From Burkholderia sp. BCC0506 (GTDB taxonomy: Bacteria; Pseudomonadota; Gammaproteobacteria; Burkholderiales; Burkholderiaceae): a stretch of 64,000 bases of DNA. Location: positions 186,001-250,000 of the forward strand of contig NZ_CADFEN010000009.1 of NCBI RefSeq assembly GCF_902833145.1, given 5' to 3'. Of this stretch, positions 35,851 through 46,244 are shown piece after piece. The translations under genes were made by a program, and so were the position numbers. The notes under the pieces were generated by a model that was given only the letters and a program-made list of their open reading frames with translations, was not told the DNA's origin and searched no databases. Each line of letters begins with the position of its first letter. Position 1 is the stretch's first letter.

Positions 35851-37680
35851 TCAACGGCCGGTGGCGACGGCCGGCGCGGGCTGGCCGGCCGCGCGCGCCA
35901 TCGCGTCTTCGTGGTGCATCAGGTTCATCGCGGTGTGCACGAGCGCCACGTGCGAGAACGCCTGCGGGAAGTTGCCGACGAGCCGCCCGGCGACCGGGTC
36001 GTATTCCTCCGCGAGCAGCCCGAGGTCGTTCGACAGCGCGAGCAGCCGGCTGAAGAGCCGATGCGCGTCGTCGATCCGGCCGAGCAGCGCATAGCTGTCG
36101 ACCAGCCAGAAGCTGCACGCGAGAAACGTGCCTTCGCCCGGCGGCAGGCCGTCGTCGTATTCGGTCGTGCGGTAGCGCAGCACGAGCCCGTCGTGCAGCA
36201 ATTCGCGTTCGATCGCGTCGACCGTGCCGACGATGCGCGGGTCTTCCGGCGGCAGGAAGCCGAGCTGCGGCAGCAGCAGCACGCTCGCGTCGAGCTCGTC
36301 GCTGCCGTAGCTCTGCGCGAACGCCTGCTTGCCTTCGTGCCACGCGTTCGCGCAGACGTCCGCATGGATCCGCTCGCGCAGCGCGCGCCAGCGGTCGAGC
36401 GAGCCGGGCAGCCGGAACATTTCCGCCGACTTGATCGCGCGGTCGAACGCGACCCACGCCATCACCTTCGAGAACGTGAAATGGCGGCGGCCGCCGCGCG
36501 TTTCCCAGATGCCTTCGTCGGGTTCCTGCCAGATCTTCTCGAGATGGTCGAGCAGCGCGCACTGCACGGACCAGACCGTGTCGTCGGCCTGCAGGCCGCC
36601 CACGCGCGCGAGGTGCAGCGCGGCCATCACCTCGCCGAACACGTCGAGCTGGAGCTGGTTCGCGGCGCCGTTGCCGACGCGTACCGGCAGCGAGTCCTGG
36701 TAGCCCGGCAGCCAGTCGAGTTCCATCTCCGGCAGCCGGCGCTCGCCGGCGATCCCGTACATGATCTGGATCTGCTCGGGCGAGCCGGCCATCACGCGGC
36801 CGAGCCACGTGCGCCAGGCGCGCGCCTCGTCGTAGTAGCCGCCGCGCATCAGCGCGAGCAGCGTGATCGTCGCGTCGCGCAGCCAGCAGTAGCGGTAGTC
36901 CCAGTTACGGTTGCCGCCGATCTTCTCGGGCAGCGACGTGGTCGGCGCGGCGACGATGCCGCCGGTCGGCTCGTACGCGAGCGCCTTCAGCGTGATCAGC
37001 GAGCGGCGCACGGCAGCCGCGTAGCGGCCCTGCACCTGGCAGCGGCCCGACCATTCGAGCCAGTAGTTCTCGGTGCGCGCGAGCATCGACAGCGGGTCGC
37101 GCGCGGGCGGCAGCCGCATGTGCGACGCCGCGTAGCCGAGCGAGAACGGCACGCGCTCGTCGGCGCTGACCGTGAATTCCGCGAGCGTATGGAGGTTCTT
37201 GCCGGTGAGCGGCACCGGCGTGCGCAGCACGACGGTATCGGGCCCCGCGATGGCCTTCATGCCGTCCTCGCGGGTCAGTTGCGTGACCCACGGAATCGAG
37301 AAACCGTAGTCGAAGCGCAGCACGAGCTCCATGCGCATCTTCATCGTGCCGTGGCGGCCGACGACGATCCGCACCAGTTCGGACCAGCCGTTGCCGGGCG
37401 GCATGAAGTCGATCACGGTGACGGCGCCGTCGGCGCTTTCGTAATCGGTTTCGAGAATCAGCGTGTCGCCGCGATAGCGGCGTGTCGTATGCGTGATCGC
37501 GGCGTCGGCGGCCGGAGCCAGCAGCCAGCGGCCGTGCTCCGGCGTGCCGAGCAGCGCCGCGAAGCAGGCGCCCGAATCGAAGCGGGGCCAGCACAGCCAG
37601 TCGACGGAGCCGTCTTTTGCGATCAGCGCGGCCGTGTGGCCGTCGCCGACGAGGGCGTAGTCTTCGATCAGGGCGGGCAT
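35851..37680 (-). CDS. Glycoside hydrolase family 15 protein
   Basis: A 609-aa GH15 protein, the family of glucoamylases and bacterial/archaeal trehalases. The N-terminal beta-sandwich begins LIEDYALVGDGHTAAL. The (alpha/alpha)6 barrel starts near residue 230 with GGNRNWDYRYCWLRDA. The general acid is probably in EPDEGIWETRGG near 390, and the base in LLAEEYDPVAG near 565. It has no signal peptide, so it acts in the cytosol, perhaps on trehalose or maltodextrin. It reads in the same direction as phaZ, which has its own promoter. Confidence 0.88.
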   Translation of the reverse strand: MPALIEDYALVGDGHTAALIAKDGSVDWLCWPRFDSGACFAALLGTPEHGRWLLAPAADAAITHTTRRYRGDTLILETDYESADGAVTVIDFMPPGNGWSELVRIVVGRHGTMKMRMELVLRFDYGFSIPWVTQLTREDGMKAIAGPDTVVLRTPVPLTGKNLHTLAEFTVSADERVPFSLGYAASHMRLPPARDPLSMLARTENYWLEWSGRCQVQGRYAAAVRRSLITLKALAYEPTGGIVAAPTTSLPEKIGGNRNWDYRYCWLRDATITLLALMRGGYYDEARAWRTWLGRVMAGSPEQIQIMYGIAGERRLPEMELDWLPGYQDSLPVRVGNGAANQLQLDVFGEVMAALHLARVGGLQADDTVWSVQCALLDHLEKIWQEPDEGIWETRGGRRHFTFSKVMAWVAFDRAIKSAEMFRLPGSLDRWRALRERIHADVCANAWHEGKQAFAQSYGSDELDASVLLLPQLGFLPPEDPRIVGTVDAIERELLHDGLVLRYRTTEYDDGLPPGEGTFLACSFWLVDSYALLGRIDDAHRLFSRLLALSNDLGLLAEEYDPVAGRLVGNFPQAFSHVALVHTAMNLMHHEDAMARAAGQPAPAVATGR

Positions 37681-37735
37681 GGGCAGGCGATCCTTGGGTA
37701 TTCGAGTTCACAATCCGGACGTCGGCGGCCTGGAC

Positions 37736-37765
37736 TTCACGCCCGGGCGCCGCGCCCCGTATACT
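37736..37765 (+). promoter_or_regulatory. Candidate promoter for the lactonase gene
   Basis: TTCACG at 37736-37741 and TATACT at 37760-37765 are spaced 18 nt apart, about 80 nt before the lactonase ATG in the divergent GH15/lactonase spacer. The -35 match is partial. Confidence 0.4.
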
Positions 37766-37846
37766 CGGCCGGGCGGCGGAGCGCATGAACGGCCGGCGTT
37801 TCGTCCTATCTCAACACTTGAAGCGACTCGATGCAAGGAGGATTCA

Positions 37847-39090
37847 ATGCCCAACCGTTTACGCGAGCGTGACGCACGCGCTTCGACACGAGGGTTCCCG
37901 CTTAGGTTCGCTCACTGGATGAAAGGTTTCGCGATCGTGCTTTCCCTGTCCGCGACCCACGCATTCGCGCAGCAATCGTCCGCCCCGGCCGACGGCGTCT
38001 ACAACCTGCTCGTCGGCACCTATACGGGCGGCGGCAGCGACGGGATCTACGTTTACCGCTTCGATACCAAGACCGGCAGCGTCGCGCCCGTGTCGTCGGC
38101 GAAGACCGAGAATCCGTCGTATCTGTTGCCGAGCCGCGACGGTCGCACCGTCTACGCGGTCAACGAGCTGCCCGGCGACAATGGGCCCGCGACGCAGCGC
38201 GGCGGCGTGAGCGCGTTCCGCTTCGATGCGAAGACGGGCGCGCTGAGCTTCATCGACCGCGTATCGTCGGAAGGGAACGATCCTTGCTATCTCGCGCTGT
38301 CGCCGGACGGCAAGTACCTCGTGACGGCCAACTACTCGGTCGCGGCCGATCCGGGCGGCAGCTTCGCGGTGTTTCCGCTGCGCGACGACGGCGCGGTGGG
38401 CCAGGCCGTGTGAGCGTCCACCACGAAGGCACCGGGCCCGTGAAGGGCCGCCAGGACGGCGCGCACGTGCATTCGACGGTGTTTTCGCCGGACGGCCGCT
38501 ACCTGTTCGTGCAGGATCTCGGCGCGGACAAGATCTACGGCTACCGCTACACGGTGGACGGCAGCCGCGGGCTGATCAGCCCGACCGACACGCGCTACAC
38601 GCCGGTGAAGGCCGGCTCGGGCCCGCGTCACCTGGTGTTCAGCGCCGACGGCCGGTTCGCGTACGTGACGAGCGAGCTCAACGCGTCGGTCGAGGTGTTC
38701 GGCTATCACGACGGCAAGCTGACGCCGATCGAGACGGTGCCGATGACGGCGCCGGGCTTCAAGGGCAAGGTGGGCGGCGGCGCGATCCACCTGTCGCCGG
38801 ACGGCCGCTTCCTGTACGTGAGCAACCGCGGCGACGCGAACGACCTGGTGATCTACGCGGTGAACCGTGCCGATGGCCGCTTGAAGCACGTCGGCCGCCA
38901 GTCGAGCCTCGGCAAGACGCCGCGCGAGTTCCTGATCGATCCGACCGGCAAGTGGCTGATCGTCGGCAACCAGGACAGCGACACGTTCTACGTGTTCAGT
39001 CGCGATGTCGAAACGGGGCAGCTCGGCGCGAATCCGCAGAAGGTCGCGGTCGGCAAGCCGGTCGACTTCAAGCTGGTGCCGGTGCAGTAA
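37847..39090 (+). pseudogene. Secreted beta-propeller lactonase, split by a frameshift
   Basis: Two adjacent frames together encode one secreted lactonase of the seven-bladed propeller family (6-phosphogluconolactonase/carboxymuconate cyclase-like). The first part (188 aa, from ATG 37847 with an AGGAGG site) has a signal peptide ending HAFAQQ and blades starting YNLLVGTYTGGGSDG. It stops at TGA 38411-38413. The second frame continues seamlessly as SVHHEGTGPVKGRQDGAHVHST and runs to 39090. Removing two bases from the GTGTG at 38408-38412 restores a single 413-aa protein, so a TG duplication (or one lost base) explains it. A GTG overlapping the stop could in principle restart translation. Confidence 0.85.
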
Positions 39091-39096
39091 ACGGAA

Positions 39097-39124
39097 AAGG
39101 CGCTGCCGATGCAGCGCCTTTTTT
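39097..39124. terminator. Terminator between lactonase and ftsK
   Basis: AAGGCGCTGC and GCAGCGCCTT form a perfect 10-bp stem with a CGAT loop, followed by T-rich sequence on both strands. It can end the plus-strand lactonase transcript and the minus-strand ftsK transcript. Confidence 0.8.
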
Positions 39125-39183
39125 GCGGGCGCCGGTTTCACGACGCGCCCGTTTCGGCGAATCGCGGCCGGCGGCCGCCGGCG

Positions 39184-42100
39184 TCAGTCGGCCGCGGCCG
39201 GCACGAGCACCTCGCGACTGCCGTTGATGCCCATCGCCGACACGAGGCCGGCCGCTTCCATCTGCTCGACGAGCCGCGCCGCGCGGTTGTAGCCGATGCG
39301 CAACTGCCGCTGCACCGACGAGATCGACGCGCGCCGCGTGCGCACGACGAACGCGACGGCTTCGTCGTACAGCGGATCGGCTTCCGCGTCCGGCGCGTCG
39401 CCGAACAGGTCCTGCGTCGCGCCGTCGGCGGCCGGGCCGTCGAGGATGCCTTCCTCGTACTGCGGCTCGCCGAACTGCTTCAGGTACTCGACGATCCGGT
39501 GCACTTCCTCGTCAGCGACGAACGCGCCGTGCACGCGCTGCGGATACCCGGTGCCCGGCGGCAGGAACAGCATGTCGCCCATCCCGAGCAGCGACTCGGC
39601 GCCCATCTGGTCGAGAATCGTGCGCGAGTCGATCTTCGACGACACCTGGAACGCGACGCGCGTCGGGATGTTCGCCTTGATGAGGCCCGTGATCACGTCG
39701 ACGGACGGCCGCTGGGTCGCGAGGATCAGGTGGATGCCGGCCGCGCGCGCCTTCTGCGCGAGGCGGGCGATCAGTTCCTCGATCTTCTTGCCCGCGACCA
39801 TCATCAGGTCGGCCAGCTCGTCGATCACGACGACGATCAGCGGCAGCGTCGACAGCGGCTCCGGATCGTCGGGCGTCAGCGAGAACGGGTTGCCGATCTT
39901 CTTTTCCTTCGCTTGCGCGTCGCGGATCTTCTGGTTGAAGCCCGCGAGGTTGCGCACGCCGACGGCCGACATCAGCCGGTAGCGCTTCTCCATTTCGCCG
40001 ACGCACCAGTTCAGCGCGTTCGCGGCGAGCTTCATGTCGGTGACGACCGGCGCGAGCAGGTGCGGGATGCCTTCGTAGACCGACAGCTCCAGCATCTTCG
40101 GGTCGATCATGATGAGCCGCACGTCTTCCGGCGTCGCCTTGTACAGCAGCGACAGGATCATCGCGTTGATCGCGACCGACTTGCCCGAACCCGTCGTGCC
40201 GGCCACGAGCATGTGCGGCGCCTTCGCGAGATCGGTGACGACCGGATGGCCGGTGATGTCCTTGCCCATCGCGATCGTCAGCTGCGACGGCGAGTGCTGG
40301 TACTGGCGCGATTCGAGGATCTCCGACAGGCGGATCATCTGGCGCTTCGCGTTCGGCAACTCGAGGCCCATGCAGGTCTTGCCGGGGATCGTCTCGACGA
40401 CGCGGATCGACGTGAGGCCGAGGCCGCGCGACAGGTCCTTCATCAGGCCGACGATCTGGCTGCCGCGCACGCCGAGCGCCGGTTCGATCTCGAAGCGCGT
40501 GATCACGGGGCCGGCCGACGCGCCGACCACCGTCACCGGCACCTTGAATTCCTGCAAGCGCTGTTCGATCACCTGCGCGGTTTGCGCGAGGTGTTCGTCG
40601 GTGATCGTTTCGACGTCGCCGGAGGCGGGCTCGAGCAGGTCGAGCGTCGGCAATTCGACGCTGAACGACGCGGGCGCGTGGAATTCGAACGCGTTCGGGC
40701 GCGGCTGACGGACGGGGGCGTCGGCCGGCGCCGGCTCGGTGGCCGCGGTTGCATGGGCGGCCGGTGCGCCGATCGGCGCGATAACCGGCGGTGTCGGCGC
40801 GGAAACGGCGGCGGCCGGCGTGGGCGGCGGGTTCGCGCCGGGGAGGGCCGTTGCCGGCGGTGCCGTGATCGGCGTTGCGCTCACGTCATGCGACATGATC
40901 CAGCCCGACGACGAGACGGCGGGGGCGGCCGGTGTCGTGAACGTCTGGGTGGCGACTCCGGCTGGGACGGACGCGATCGACGGCGCCTGCGTCGCGGCGG
41001 TCGCACCGATCGACGTCAGCGATCCGGCCGCAGCGGCAGGCGAGCCTGCGATCGGGTGCGCCGGCGCGGCGGTGGCCGTGGTCGTCGGCGCGATCGTGCT
41101 GAAGGATGTCGACGTCGTGGCGGACGCCGTCGGCGACACGGGCAGGCCGACGGCCGGCTGCGGGGGGACTGCGCCGGATGAGCCGGATGGAGCGAACGTC
41201 GTCGCACCGGTCGGCGCGGTCGACGCGGTCGTCGTGTCGGCCGGATGTGTCGATGCCGGCGCGGGAGACGGTGCAACGGCCGGCGCGGACGTGAAAGTCG
41301 CGGGCATCGCGGAAGCGGGTGCCGCATGCGCGGTCGAACCGGACGTCGAAGCCGATGCGCCGGTCGTCGACGGCGTCGCCGCGGGCGGCATCGTCGGTGC
41401 TGTCCAATGCGTGGCGGCGAGCGTCGTGCCTCGAGCAACGGCCGGCAGCGGAGCTGCGGATGCCGCGTCGACCGGCTTGCCGGTGTCCGGTGCCGGCTGC
41501 GATACGGCCGGTGCGGACGTTGCCGCAACCGGCGTGGTCTCGGCAAGTGCGCGCGCCGACGTTCCGACGATCGACGACGGGGGCAGGGCAGCGAACGGAA
41601 CGTTGCGGTCGGCGGACTTCACGTCGGCGTGCGCCTCGGCCGCCCGTTGAGGCGCGTGGGCTGGCGCAGCGCGATCGATCGCGGGCGCCGGTTGCGCGTC
41701 GTCCGTGTCGTCGATATCGACGGACCCTGCCGGCTGGCTGGTGCCGAGGTCGCGAACCGCTGCATCGCTTGCTTGCGCGAAGGCTGGATCGGCGGATTCC
41801 GAGCCTGTCGTGTCCGCCCGCGAGTCGGCGCTCGGAGTCCCGGTCGACACGTTGGGCGCGGAAGCGCGCGGTTTGACAGCGTCTTCCCAAGGGGCGAAAT
41901 CGATGGGGGCGCCGAACGACGGCGCGGCCGCGGTCCCGAATGCCGGTGCGGCGGGCGCTGCGTCGACGTGACGGATTTCATCGGCGGCGTGATGCGACAA
42001 CGCGCGATCGTCGATGCCGGTATCCGGCAGCGCGTGCGATGTAGCGTCATCGAGGGCAGTGGTGGGCGAATCGCCAACCGGAGCGGGCGTGACGCTCGAT

Positions 42101-43413
42101 TTTGCCGGCATGAAGGCGTCGAGCACGATCGGTGCGCCGTCGTCGCGAGCCGGCGCGGCATCGGGTTCGGCCGGAACATTGGCGTCCTGGGTCGCGATGC
42201 CGTGCGTCGTGGAGACGAACGCGTTCGACACGGCTGCCGGTGCCGATGTCGATGTCGATGCGGCGGCGCTGCCTGCTGCCGCGGCTACACCGGCCACGGC
42301 AGCGGCCGTGGTCGCCGCGTGCTGCGCATCGGTCGACTGTGCGCCGCCCAGCGCCGCCCATTGCGCGGTACTGGCCTCGATCGAGCGCAGCGTGTCGTGA
42401 ACGCTCGGCGCCGGCGTAATCGGCGTGGCTGGTTTTTCCGTCCACGCATAGAGCGGCGCGCGTGCCGGCGTGGGCGGCGCCGGGCGGCGTCGTGCCGCAT
42501 CCGGCGACAGGCCGGTGGCCGCCGTGCCCGCAACCGGGCGTATCGGCTGCGGTTGGGTGACGGCCGGTCGCGGCGCGACCGTGGCGCGCGGCGCCGTCTG
42601 CGTCAGCGCAGCCGTGGCCGGCCGCGCGGCGGTCGGACGCGGCCGGACCGGTTCGAATCCGGCCGGAAGCGGGGCGGGCGCGGGGCGCGGCACTTGCGCG
42701 TTCGCGGCGGCGCGCGCGAGGCTGGCGGTGCTGCCGGTGGTCGGCGGCGGCATCGCGCCGGCCGGGAGCGGCGCGGGCGGTGCCGGCGTGCGCTGCGGCG
42801 CGGCCGGTTTCAGCCAGCCCGACGGCGCGACGGGTTCCGCAAGGGGGCGCGGCGGCGTCTTCGCGCGCGGCTTCGGCCGTGCGTGCGGATCGGGTTTCCA
42901 TACTGTCGGGCGTGCATACCGGCCGTTCTGGCGCGGCGCCATCGCGTTGACGGTGTGCGCGGTGGTCGGCTGCACGACGTCGTCGTCGCGATGCAGCGCG
43001 CTGCGCGGCAGGTCGGCGATTCCGCGCGCGTCGTCGTCGCCGCCGTCGCGCGACAGCTTGACGCCGAACGACGTGTCGACCCACGCCGCGAACTGCCGCC
43101 AGCCGATGCCGGTCAGCCACGGCAAGCCGGCGAAGAACAGCACGACCATCGCGACCGGCGTGCCGATCGCGCCGAGCACGTGGCCGAAGCCGGCCGAGAA
43201 CGCATGGCCGAGCGCGTTCGTGTCGGGGCCCGACAGCGGGCTCGTCAGCGTGCAGCTTGCGACGAATACCGCGGCGAAGCCGAGCCACAGGCGGATCGAA
43301 CCGCGGCCGGCGAGCCCGCCGCCGCCGGGCAGCATCGCCTGCACGAGACGCCAGAAGAGAAGGAGGAACCAGACGGCGGAAATGCCGAACCAGCCGAAGA
43401 CAACCGTGTGCAT
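39184..43413 (-). CDS. ftsK: DNA translocase FtsK
   Basis: A 1409-aa FtsK-type translocase that pumps DNA at the division septum and activates XerCD recombination. N-terminal membrane segments lie near residues 5-27, 43-58 and 78-100. A linker of about 770 residues (130-905) is very rich in Ala, Pro and Thr and has few conserved blocks. The motor follows, with Walker [13 protein letters not shown] near residue 1070, Walker [14 protein letters not shown] near 1190 and the C-terminal gamma winged-helix ([22 protein letters not shown]) near 1355. The linker is far longer than in E. coli, and many members of the family vary here. It stands alone. Confidence 0.93.
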   Translation of the reverse strand: MHTVVFGWFGISAVWFLLLFWRLVQAMLPGGGGLAGRGSIRLWLGFAAVFVASCTLTSPLSGPDTNALGHAFSAGFGHVLGAIGTPVAMVVLFFAGLPWLTGIGWRQFAAWVDTSFGVKLSRDGGDDDARGIADLPRSALHRDDDVVQPTTAHTVNAMAPRQNGRYARPTVWKPDPHARPKPRAKTPPRPLAEPVAPSGWLKPAAPQRTPAPPAPLPAGAMPPPTTGSTASLARAAANAQVPRPAPAPLPAGFEPVRPRPTAARPATAALTQTAPRATVAPRPAVTQPQPIRPVAGTAATGLSPDAARRRPAPPTPARAPLYAWTEKPATPITPAPSVHDTLRSIEASTAQWAALGGAQSTDAQHAATTAAAVAGVAAAAGSAAASTSTSAPAAVSNAFVSTTHGIATQDANVPAEPDAAPARDDGAPIVLDAFMPAKSSVTPAPVGDSPTTALDDATSHALPDTGIDDRALSHHAADEIRHVDAAPAAPAFGTAAAPSFGAPIDFAPWEDAVKPRASAPNVSTGTPSADSRADTTGSESADPAFAQASDAAVRDLGTSQPAGSVDIDDTDDAQPAPAIDRAAPAHAPQRAAEAHADVKSADRNVPFAALPPSSIVGTSARALAETTPVAATSAPAVSQPAPDTGKPVDAASAAPLPAVARGTTLAATHWTAPTMPPAATPSTTGASASTSGSTAHAAPASAMPATFTSAPAVAPSPAPASTHPADTTTASTAPTGATTFAPSGSSGAVPPQPAVGLPVSPTASATTSTSFSTIAPTTTATAAPAHPIAGSPAAAAGSLTSIGATAATQAPSIASVPAGVATQTFTTPAAPAVSSSGWIMSHDVSATPITAPPATALPGANPPPTPAAAVSAPTPPVIAPIGAPAAHATAATEPAPADAPVRQPRPNAFEFHAPASFSVELPTLDLLEPASGDVETITDEHLAQTAQVIEQRLQEFKVPVTVVGASAGPVITRFEIEPALGVRGSQIVGLMKDLSRGLGLTSIRVVETIPGKTCMGLELPNAKRQMIRLSEILESRQYQHSPSQLTIAMGKDITGHPVVTDLAKAPHMLVAGTTGSGKSVAINAMILSLLYKATPEDVRLIMIDPKMLELSVYEGIPHLLAPVVTDMKLAANALNWCVGEMEKRYRLMSAVGVRNLAGFNQKIRDAQAKEKKIGNPFSLTPDDPEPLSTLPLIVVVIDELADLMMVAGKKIEELIARLAQKARAAGIHLILATQRPSVDVITGLIKANIPTRVAFQVSSKIDSRTILDQMGAESLLGMGDMLFLPPGTGYPQRVHGAFVADEEVHRIVEYLKQFGEPQYEEGILDGPAADGATQDLFGDAPDAEADPLYDEAVAFVVRTRRASISSVQRQLRIGYNRAARLVEQMEAAGLVSAMGINGSREVLVPAAAD

Positions 43414-43589
43414 GCTTTGAAACAGGAGTGGGGCGGGGCGCGCCGGGCGCGACCCGCCGAGTTTAACCGGCCGGCGAACAAGACTCTAACGCGGCGTGCT
43501 TGCGTTCACGCCGCGCGACGCACGTGGGTCGCACATGCGGGGGGCGCGCCACGCGAAGGCGGTCGGTCGGCCTTCGCGCGCGCCGTACA

Positions 43590-44135
43590 TCATGGGCTCC
43601 GGTGCGTGAACGTCAGCGTTGCGCCGGCCTGGGTCACGATCTGCAATTGCTGCGGCGCGCGCATCTGCACGCCGGTCTTCTCGATGTGGGCGAGCGCGTC
43701 GAGGTAGGCGGATTCGAGCTGGCCGCCGAGCGTGTTCGGGCAGGCCATCCGCGTGCCGGCGAGCGGGCCGAAGCTCAGCAGGCCGTTCTTGATCGCGTAG
43801 GTGCCCATGTAACGGTTGCAGCCCGAGAACCCGCTCGCGCGCCGGATGCCCGAATCGGTCGACAGCGCGAGCTTGATCGGCTCGCCGTTGTCGCCGTGCG
43901 GAATCGCGCGTGGCGTGCCGTCGGCGTTCACCCAGCTGGTGAGTTCCCAGCTCGTGTCGTCGAGCAGCTGGACGGCGGCCGGGTTGTACGGGTCGGGCGC
44001 GGGGGCGGCGGAATCGGGATGGGTCGGCATCGCGCAGGCGGCGAGAAGCGTGGCAAGCGTCAACGCGCAGAGCGGCGCGCGCAACGGGCGAAGCAGGCCG
44101 GTGCGTGCGCGTGCGGCCGCGGACAGGTGGGACAT
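43590..44135 (-). CDS. META-domain outer-membrane lipoprotein
   Basis: A 181-aa lipoprotein with a signal sequence ending in the lipobox LLAAC (residue 32) and a META domain of the HslJ type: DTSWELTSWVNADGTPR near residue 60 and SGCNRYMGTYAIKNGLLSFGPLAGTRMACP near 100. The family is implicated in surface or stress phenotypes, but its biochemical role is unclear. ATG at 44135 begins the signal peptide; an in-frame codon further upstream at 44351 gives a non-hydrophobic extension and looks wrong. It is divergent from purT. Confidence 0.85.
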   Translation of the reverse strand: MSHLSAAARARTGLLRPLRAPLCALTLATLLAACAMPTHPDSAAPAPDPYNPAAVQLLDDTSWELTSWVNADGTPRAIPHGDNGEPIKLALSTDSGIRRASGFSGCNRYMGTYAIKNGLLSFGPLAGTRMACPNTLGGQLESAYLDALAHIEKTGVQMRAPQQLQIVTQAGATLTFTHRSP

Positions 44136-44216
44136 GAGCCTCGTTCCTCTTCGGATTCTGATCAAGGCGTAAGAGTAACGCACCCGCCCCGCGGCAGGCG
44201 AGCCGACACTTCGCGC

Positions 44217-44232
44217 GCGAAAACGTTCGCGG
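44217..44232. promoter_or_regulatory. LacI/PurR-like palindrome upstream of purT
   Basis: GCGAAAACGTTCGCGG is centred on AACGTT with arms matching the PurR operator ACGCAAACGTTTGCGT at 12 of 16 positions. It lies 120 nt before the purT start and 82 nt before the META gene. PurR control of purT is known in gamma-proteobacteria; whether a PurR-like LacI protein acts here is unknown. Confidence 0.4.
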
Positions 44233-44351
44233 CCCGCCCGCGGGCTTCGCGCGCCACGGTGCGAGGGCGGCCAAACCGCCCAAACCGGCCCGAACGCCCG
44301 TGTTAACATCGAAGCCGTTTTCGTCCTCCAACAGAACCAGCGGGAATTCAC

Positions 44352-45566
44352 ATGCAGATCGGTCAGCGGCTCGGTACGCCGCTTTCACCCTCGGCCACGC
44401 GCGTCATGCTGCTCGGCGCGGGCGAACTCGGCAAGGAAGTCATCATCGCGTTGCAGCGTCTCGGCGTCGAAGTCGTCGCGGTCGATCGTTATCGGGACGC
44501 GCCGGGCCACCAGGTCGCGCATCGCGCGCACGTGATCGACATGACGGACCCGGCCGCGCTGCGGGCGATCGTCGAGGCCGAGCGCCCGCACCTGATCGTC
44601 CCCGAGATCGAGGCGATCGCCACCGACGCGCTCGCGGCGATCGAGGCGGCCGGGCTCGCCGAGGTGATCCCGACCGCGCGCGCGACGCAGCTCACGATGA
44701 ATCGCGAAGGGATCTGCCGGCTCGCGGCCGAGGCGCTCGGCCTGCCGACGTCGCCGTATGCGTTCGCGGATTCGTTCGAGGCCTTCAGCGCGGCCGTCGC
44801 GAAGATCGGCATGCCGTGCGTCGTGAAGCCCGTGATGTCGTCGTCGGGCAAGGGGCAGTCGGTCGTGAAGACCGACGCCGACGTGAAGCCCGCGTGGGAC
44901 TACGCGATGGCGGGCGGGCGCGTGAACCATGGCCGCGTGATCGTCGAGGGCTTCGTCGATTTCGACTACGAGATCACGCAACTGACCGTGCGCGCGATCG
45001 ACCCCGCCACGCTCGGCACGCGGACCTATTTCTGCGAGCCGGTCGGCCACGTGCAAGTGGCGGGCGACTATGTCGAATCGTGGCAGCCGCAGCCGATGAG
45101 CACGACGGCGCTCGAGAAATCGCGCGAGATCGCGCACAAGGTGACCGAGGCGCTCGGCGGGCGCGGCCTGTTCGGCGTCGAGCTGTTCGTGCGCGGCGAC
45201 GACGTATGGTTCTCCGAGGTGAGCCCGCGGCCGCACGATACGGGCCTCGTCACGCTAGCCTCGCAGCGTCAGTCGGAATTCGAGCTGCACGCGCGGGCGA
45301 TTCTCGGGCTGCCGGTCGACCCGGCGCTTGGCACGCCGGCCGCATCGGCGGTGATCTACGGCGGGCTCGACGAGCGCGGGATCGCGTTCGAAGGCGTGCG
45401 CGACGCGCTGGCGGTGCCGGGCGCGGATCTTCGCCTGTTCGGCAAGCCGGAAAGTTTTGCGAAGCGGCGCATGGGCGTCGCGCTCGCGACCGGCGCGAGC
45501 GTCGACGAAGCCCGCGAACGTGCGAAGCGCGCGGCCGCCGCCGTCCGGCCCGTGTCGGCGCGCTGA
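44352..45566 (+). CDS. purT: Formate-dependent phosphoribosylglycinamide formyltransferase
   Basis: PurT makes formylglycinamide ribonucleotide from GAR, formate and ATP in purine synthesis. The 404-aa ATP-grasp enzyme has the nucleotide site [12 protein letters not shown] near residue 20, the ATP-grasp loop SSSGKGQS near 158 and the metal-binding [10 protein letters not shown] near 285. Length and motifs match the family throughout. ATG at 44352 begins the conserved [13 protein letters not shown]. It may be controlled by the palindrome upstream. A small lipoprotein gene follows. Confidence 0.95.
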   Translation: MQIGQRLGTPLSPSATRVMLLGAGELGKEVIIALQRLGVEVVAVDRYRDAPGHQVAHRAHVIDMTDPAALRAIVEAERPHLIVPEIEAIATDALAAIEAAGLAEVIPTARATQLTMNREGICRLAAEALGLPTSPYAFADSFEAFSAAVAKIGMPCVVKPVMSSSGKGQSVVKTDADVKPAWDYAMAGGRVNHGRVIVEGFVDFDYEITQLTVRAIDPATLGTRTYFCEPVGHVQVAGDYVESWQPQPMSTTALEKSREIAHKVTEALGGRGLFGVELFVRGDDVWFSEVSPRPHDTGLVTLASQRQSEFELHARAILGLPVDPALGTPAASAVIYGGLDERGIAFEGVRDALAVPGADLRLFGKPESFAKRRMGVALATGASVDEARERAKRAAAAVRPVSAR

Positions 45567-45584
45567 CGGAACGAGGAGAGGACG

Positions 45585-45770
45585 ATGGCGTCGAGAGGGT
45601 TGCGTATCGCAAGGCTGGGCGTCGCGCTGGCGCTCGTCGCGAGTCTCGCGGGCTGCGGCCTGGCGGCGGCGCCGTGCCGCGTGGCATCGGCCGGGCTCAA
45701 GATCGTGCCGCTCGTCGGCCACGTCGCCGCGGCGCCGACCGATGCGTGCGCGGACGTGATCGATCCCTGA
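45585..45770 (+). CDS. Small lipoprotein, function unknown
   Basis: A 61-aa protein with a lipoprotein signal peptide ending LAGC (Cys near residue 24). The mature part has only about 38 residues and includes two further cysteines near residues 31 and 55. A GAGGAG ribosome site precedes the ATG by a few bases. It lies 18 nt after the purT stop, so it may be cotranscribed. I do not recognise a function. Confidence 0.72.
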   Translation: MASRGLRIARLGVALALVASLAGCGLAAAPCRVASAGLKIVPLVGHVAAAPTDACADVIDP

Positions 45771-45863
45771 TTCCGGCAAGCGGCGCGATTCCCCGCTCAC
45801 CGTATAAACAATGACCGCGCGCTCGGAGAGGCGCGCTTCCACCCGTCTCGTGAGAGGACCTGC

Positions 45864-46244
45864 ATGATTCGCCAAACCCTCGCCGCGCTTGCGCTCGCCG
45901 GCACCGCCGTTTCCGTCGCGCATGCCGCGCAACTGACCGTCGAGGAGATCGACGCCGACGCGCGCCAGCAAACCGTCTACCAGTGCGCGAACCAGAAGCA
46001 GCCCGTGCGTGTGTCGTACTGGCTCGCCGGCAACGGCCAGAGCTTCGCGCTCGTGCCGGTCGACGGCAAGCGGATGCTGTTCGTCGACACGGTGTCGGCA
46101 TCGGGCGCGCGCTACCAGGCCGGCCGCTATACGTGGTGGACGAAGGGCAAGGAAGCGACGTTGCGCGACGAAATCGCCGACCCGAAGGCGCCGCCGCTGC
46201 TGGGCGACTGCGTGCAGGTCGAGAAGAAAAAGAAGAAGGGCTGA
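45864..46244 (+). CDS. MliC/PliC-like lysozyme inhibitor
   Basis: A 126-aa secreted protein with a signal peptide ending AHA, and the MliC domain marks VYQCANQKQPVRVSYW, SGARYQAGRYTWWTKGKEATL and a C-terminal GDCVQV. The two cysteines could pair. MliC-type proteins in the periplasm or outer membrane inhibit C-type lysozyme. There is no lipobox, so it is more like the periplasmic PliC form. It ends with a lysine-rich tail. It is preceded by an AGAGGACC-type ribosome site. Confidence 0.85.
   Translation: MIRQTLAALALAGTAVSVAHAAQLTVEEIDADARQQTVYQCANQKQPVRVSYWLAGNGQSFALVPVDGKRMLFVDTVSASGARYQAGRYTWWTKGKEATLRDEIADPKAPPLLGDCVQVEKKKKKG

Noticed and set aside
38250-38432. Short minus-strand frame across the lactonase frameshift
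   Set aside because: It is a shadow frame with Arg/Pro-rich content and no start signal.
39184-43413. FtsK considered as a mobile-element or conjugation translocase
   Set aside because: It has FtsK membrane helices and the gamma winged helix at the C-terminus, and no integrase, relaxase or attachment site is near.
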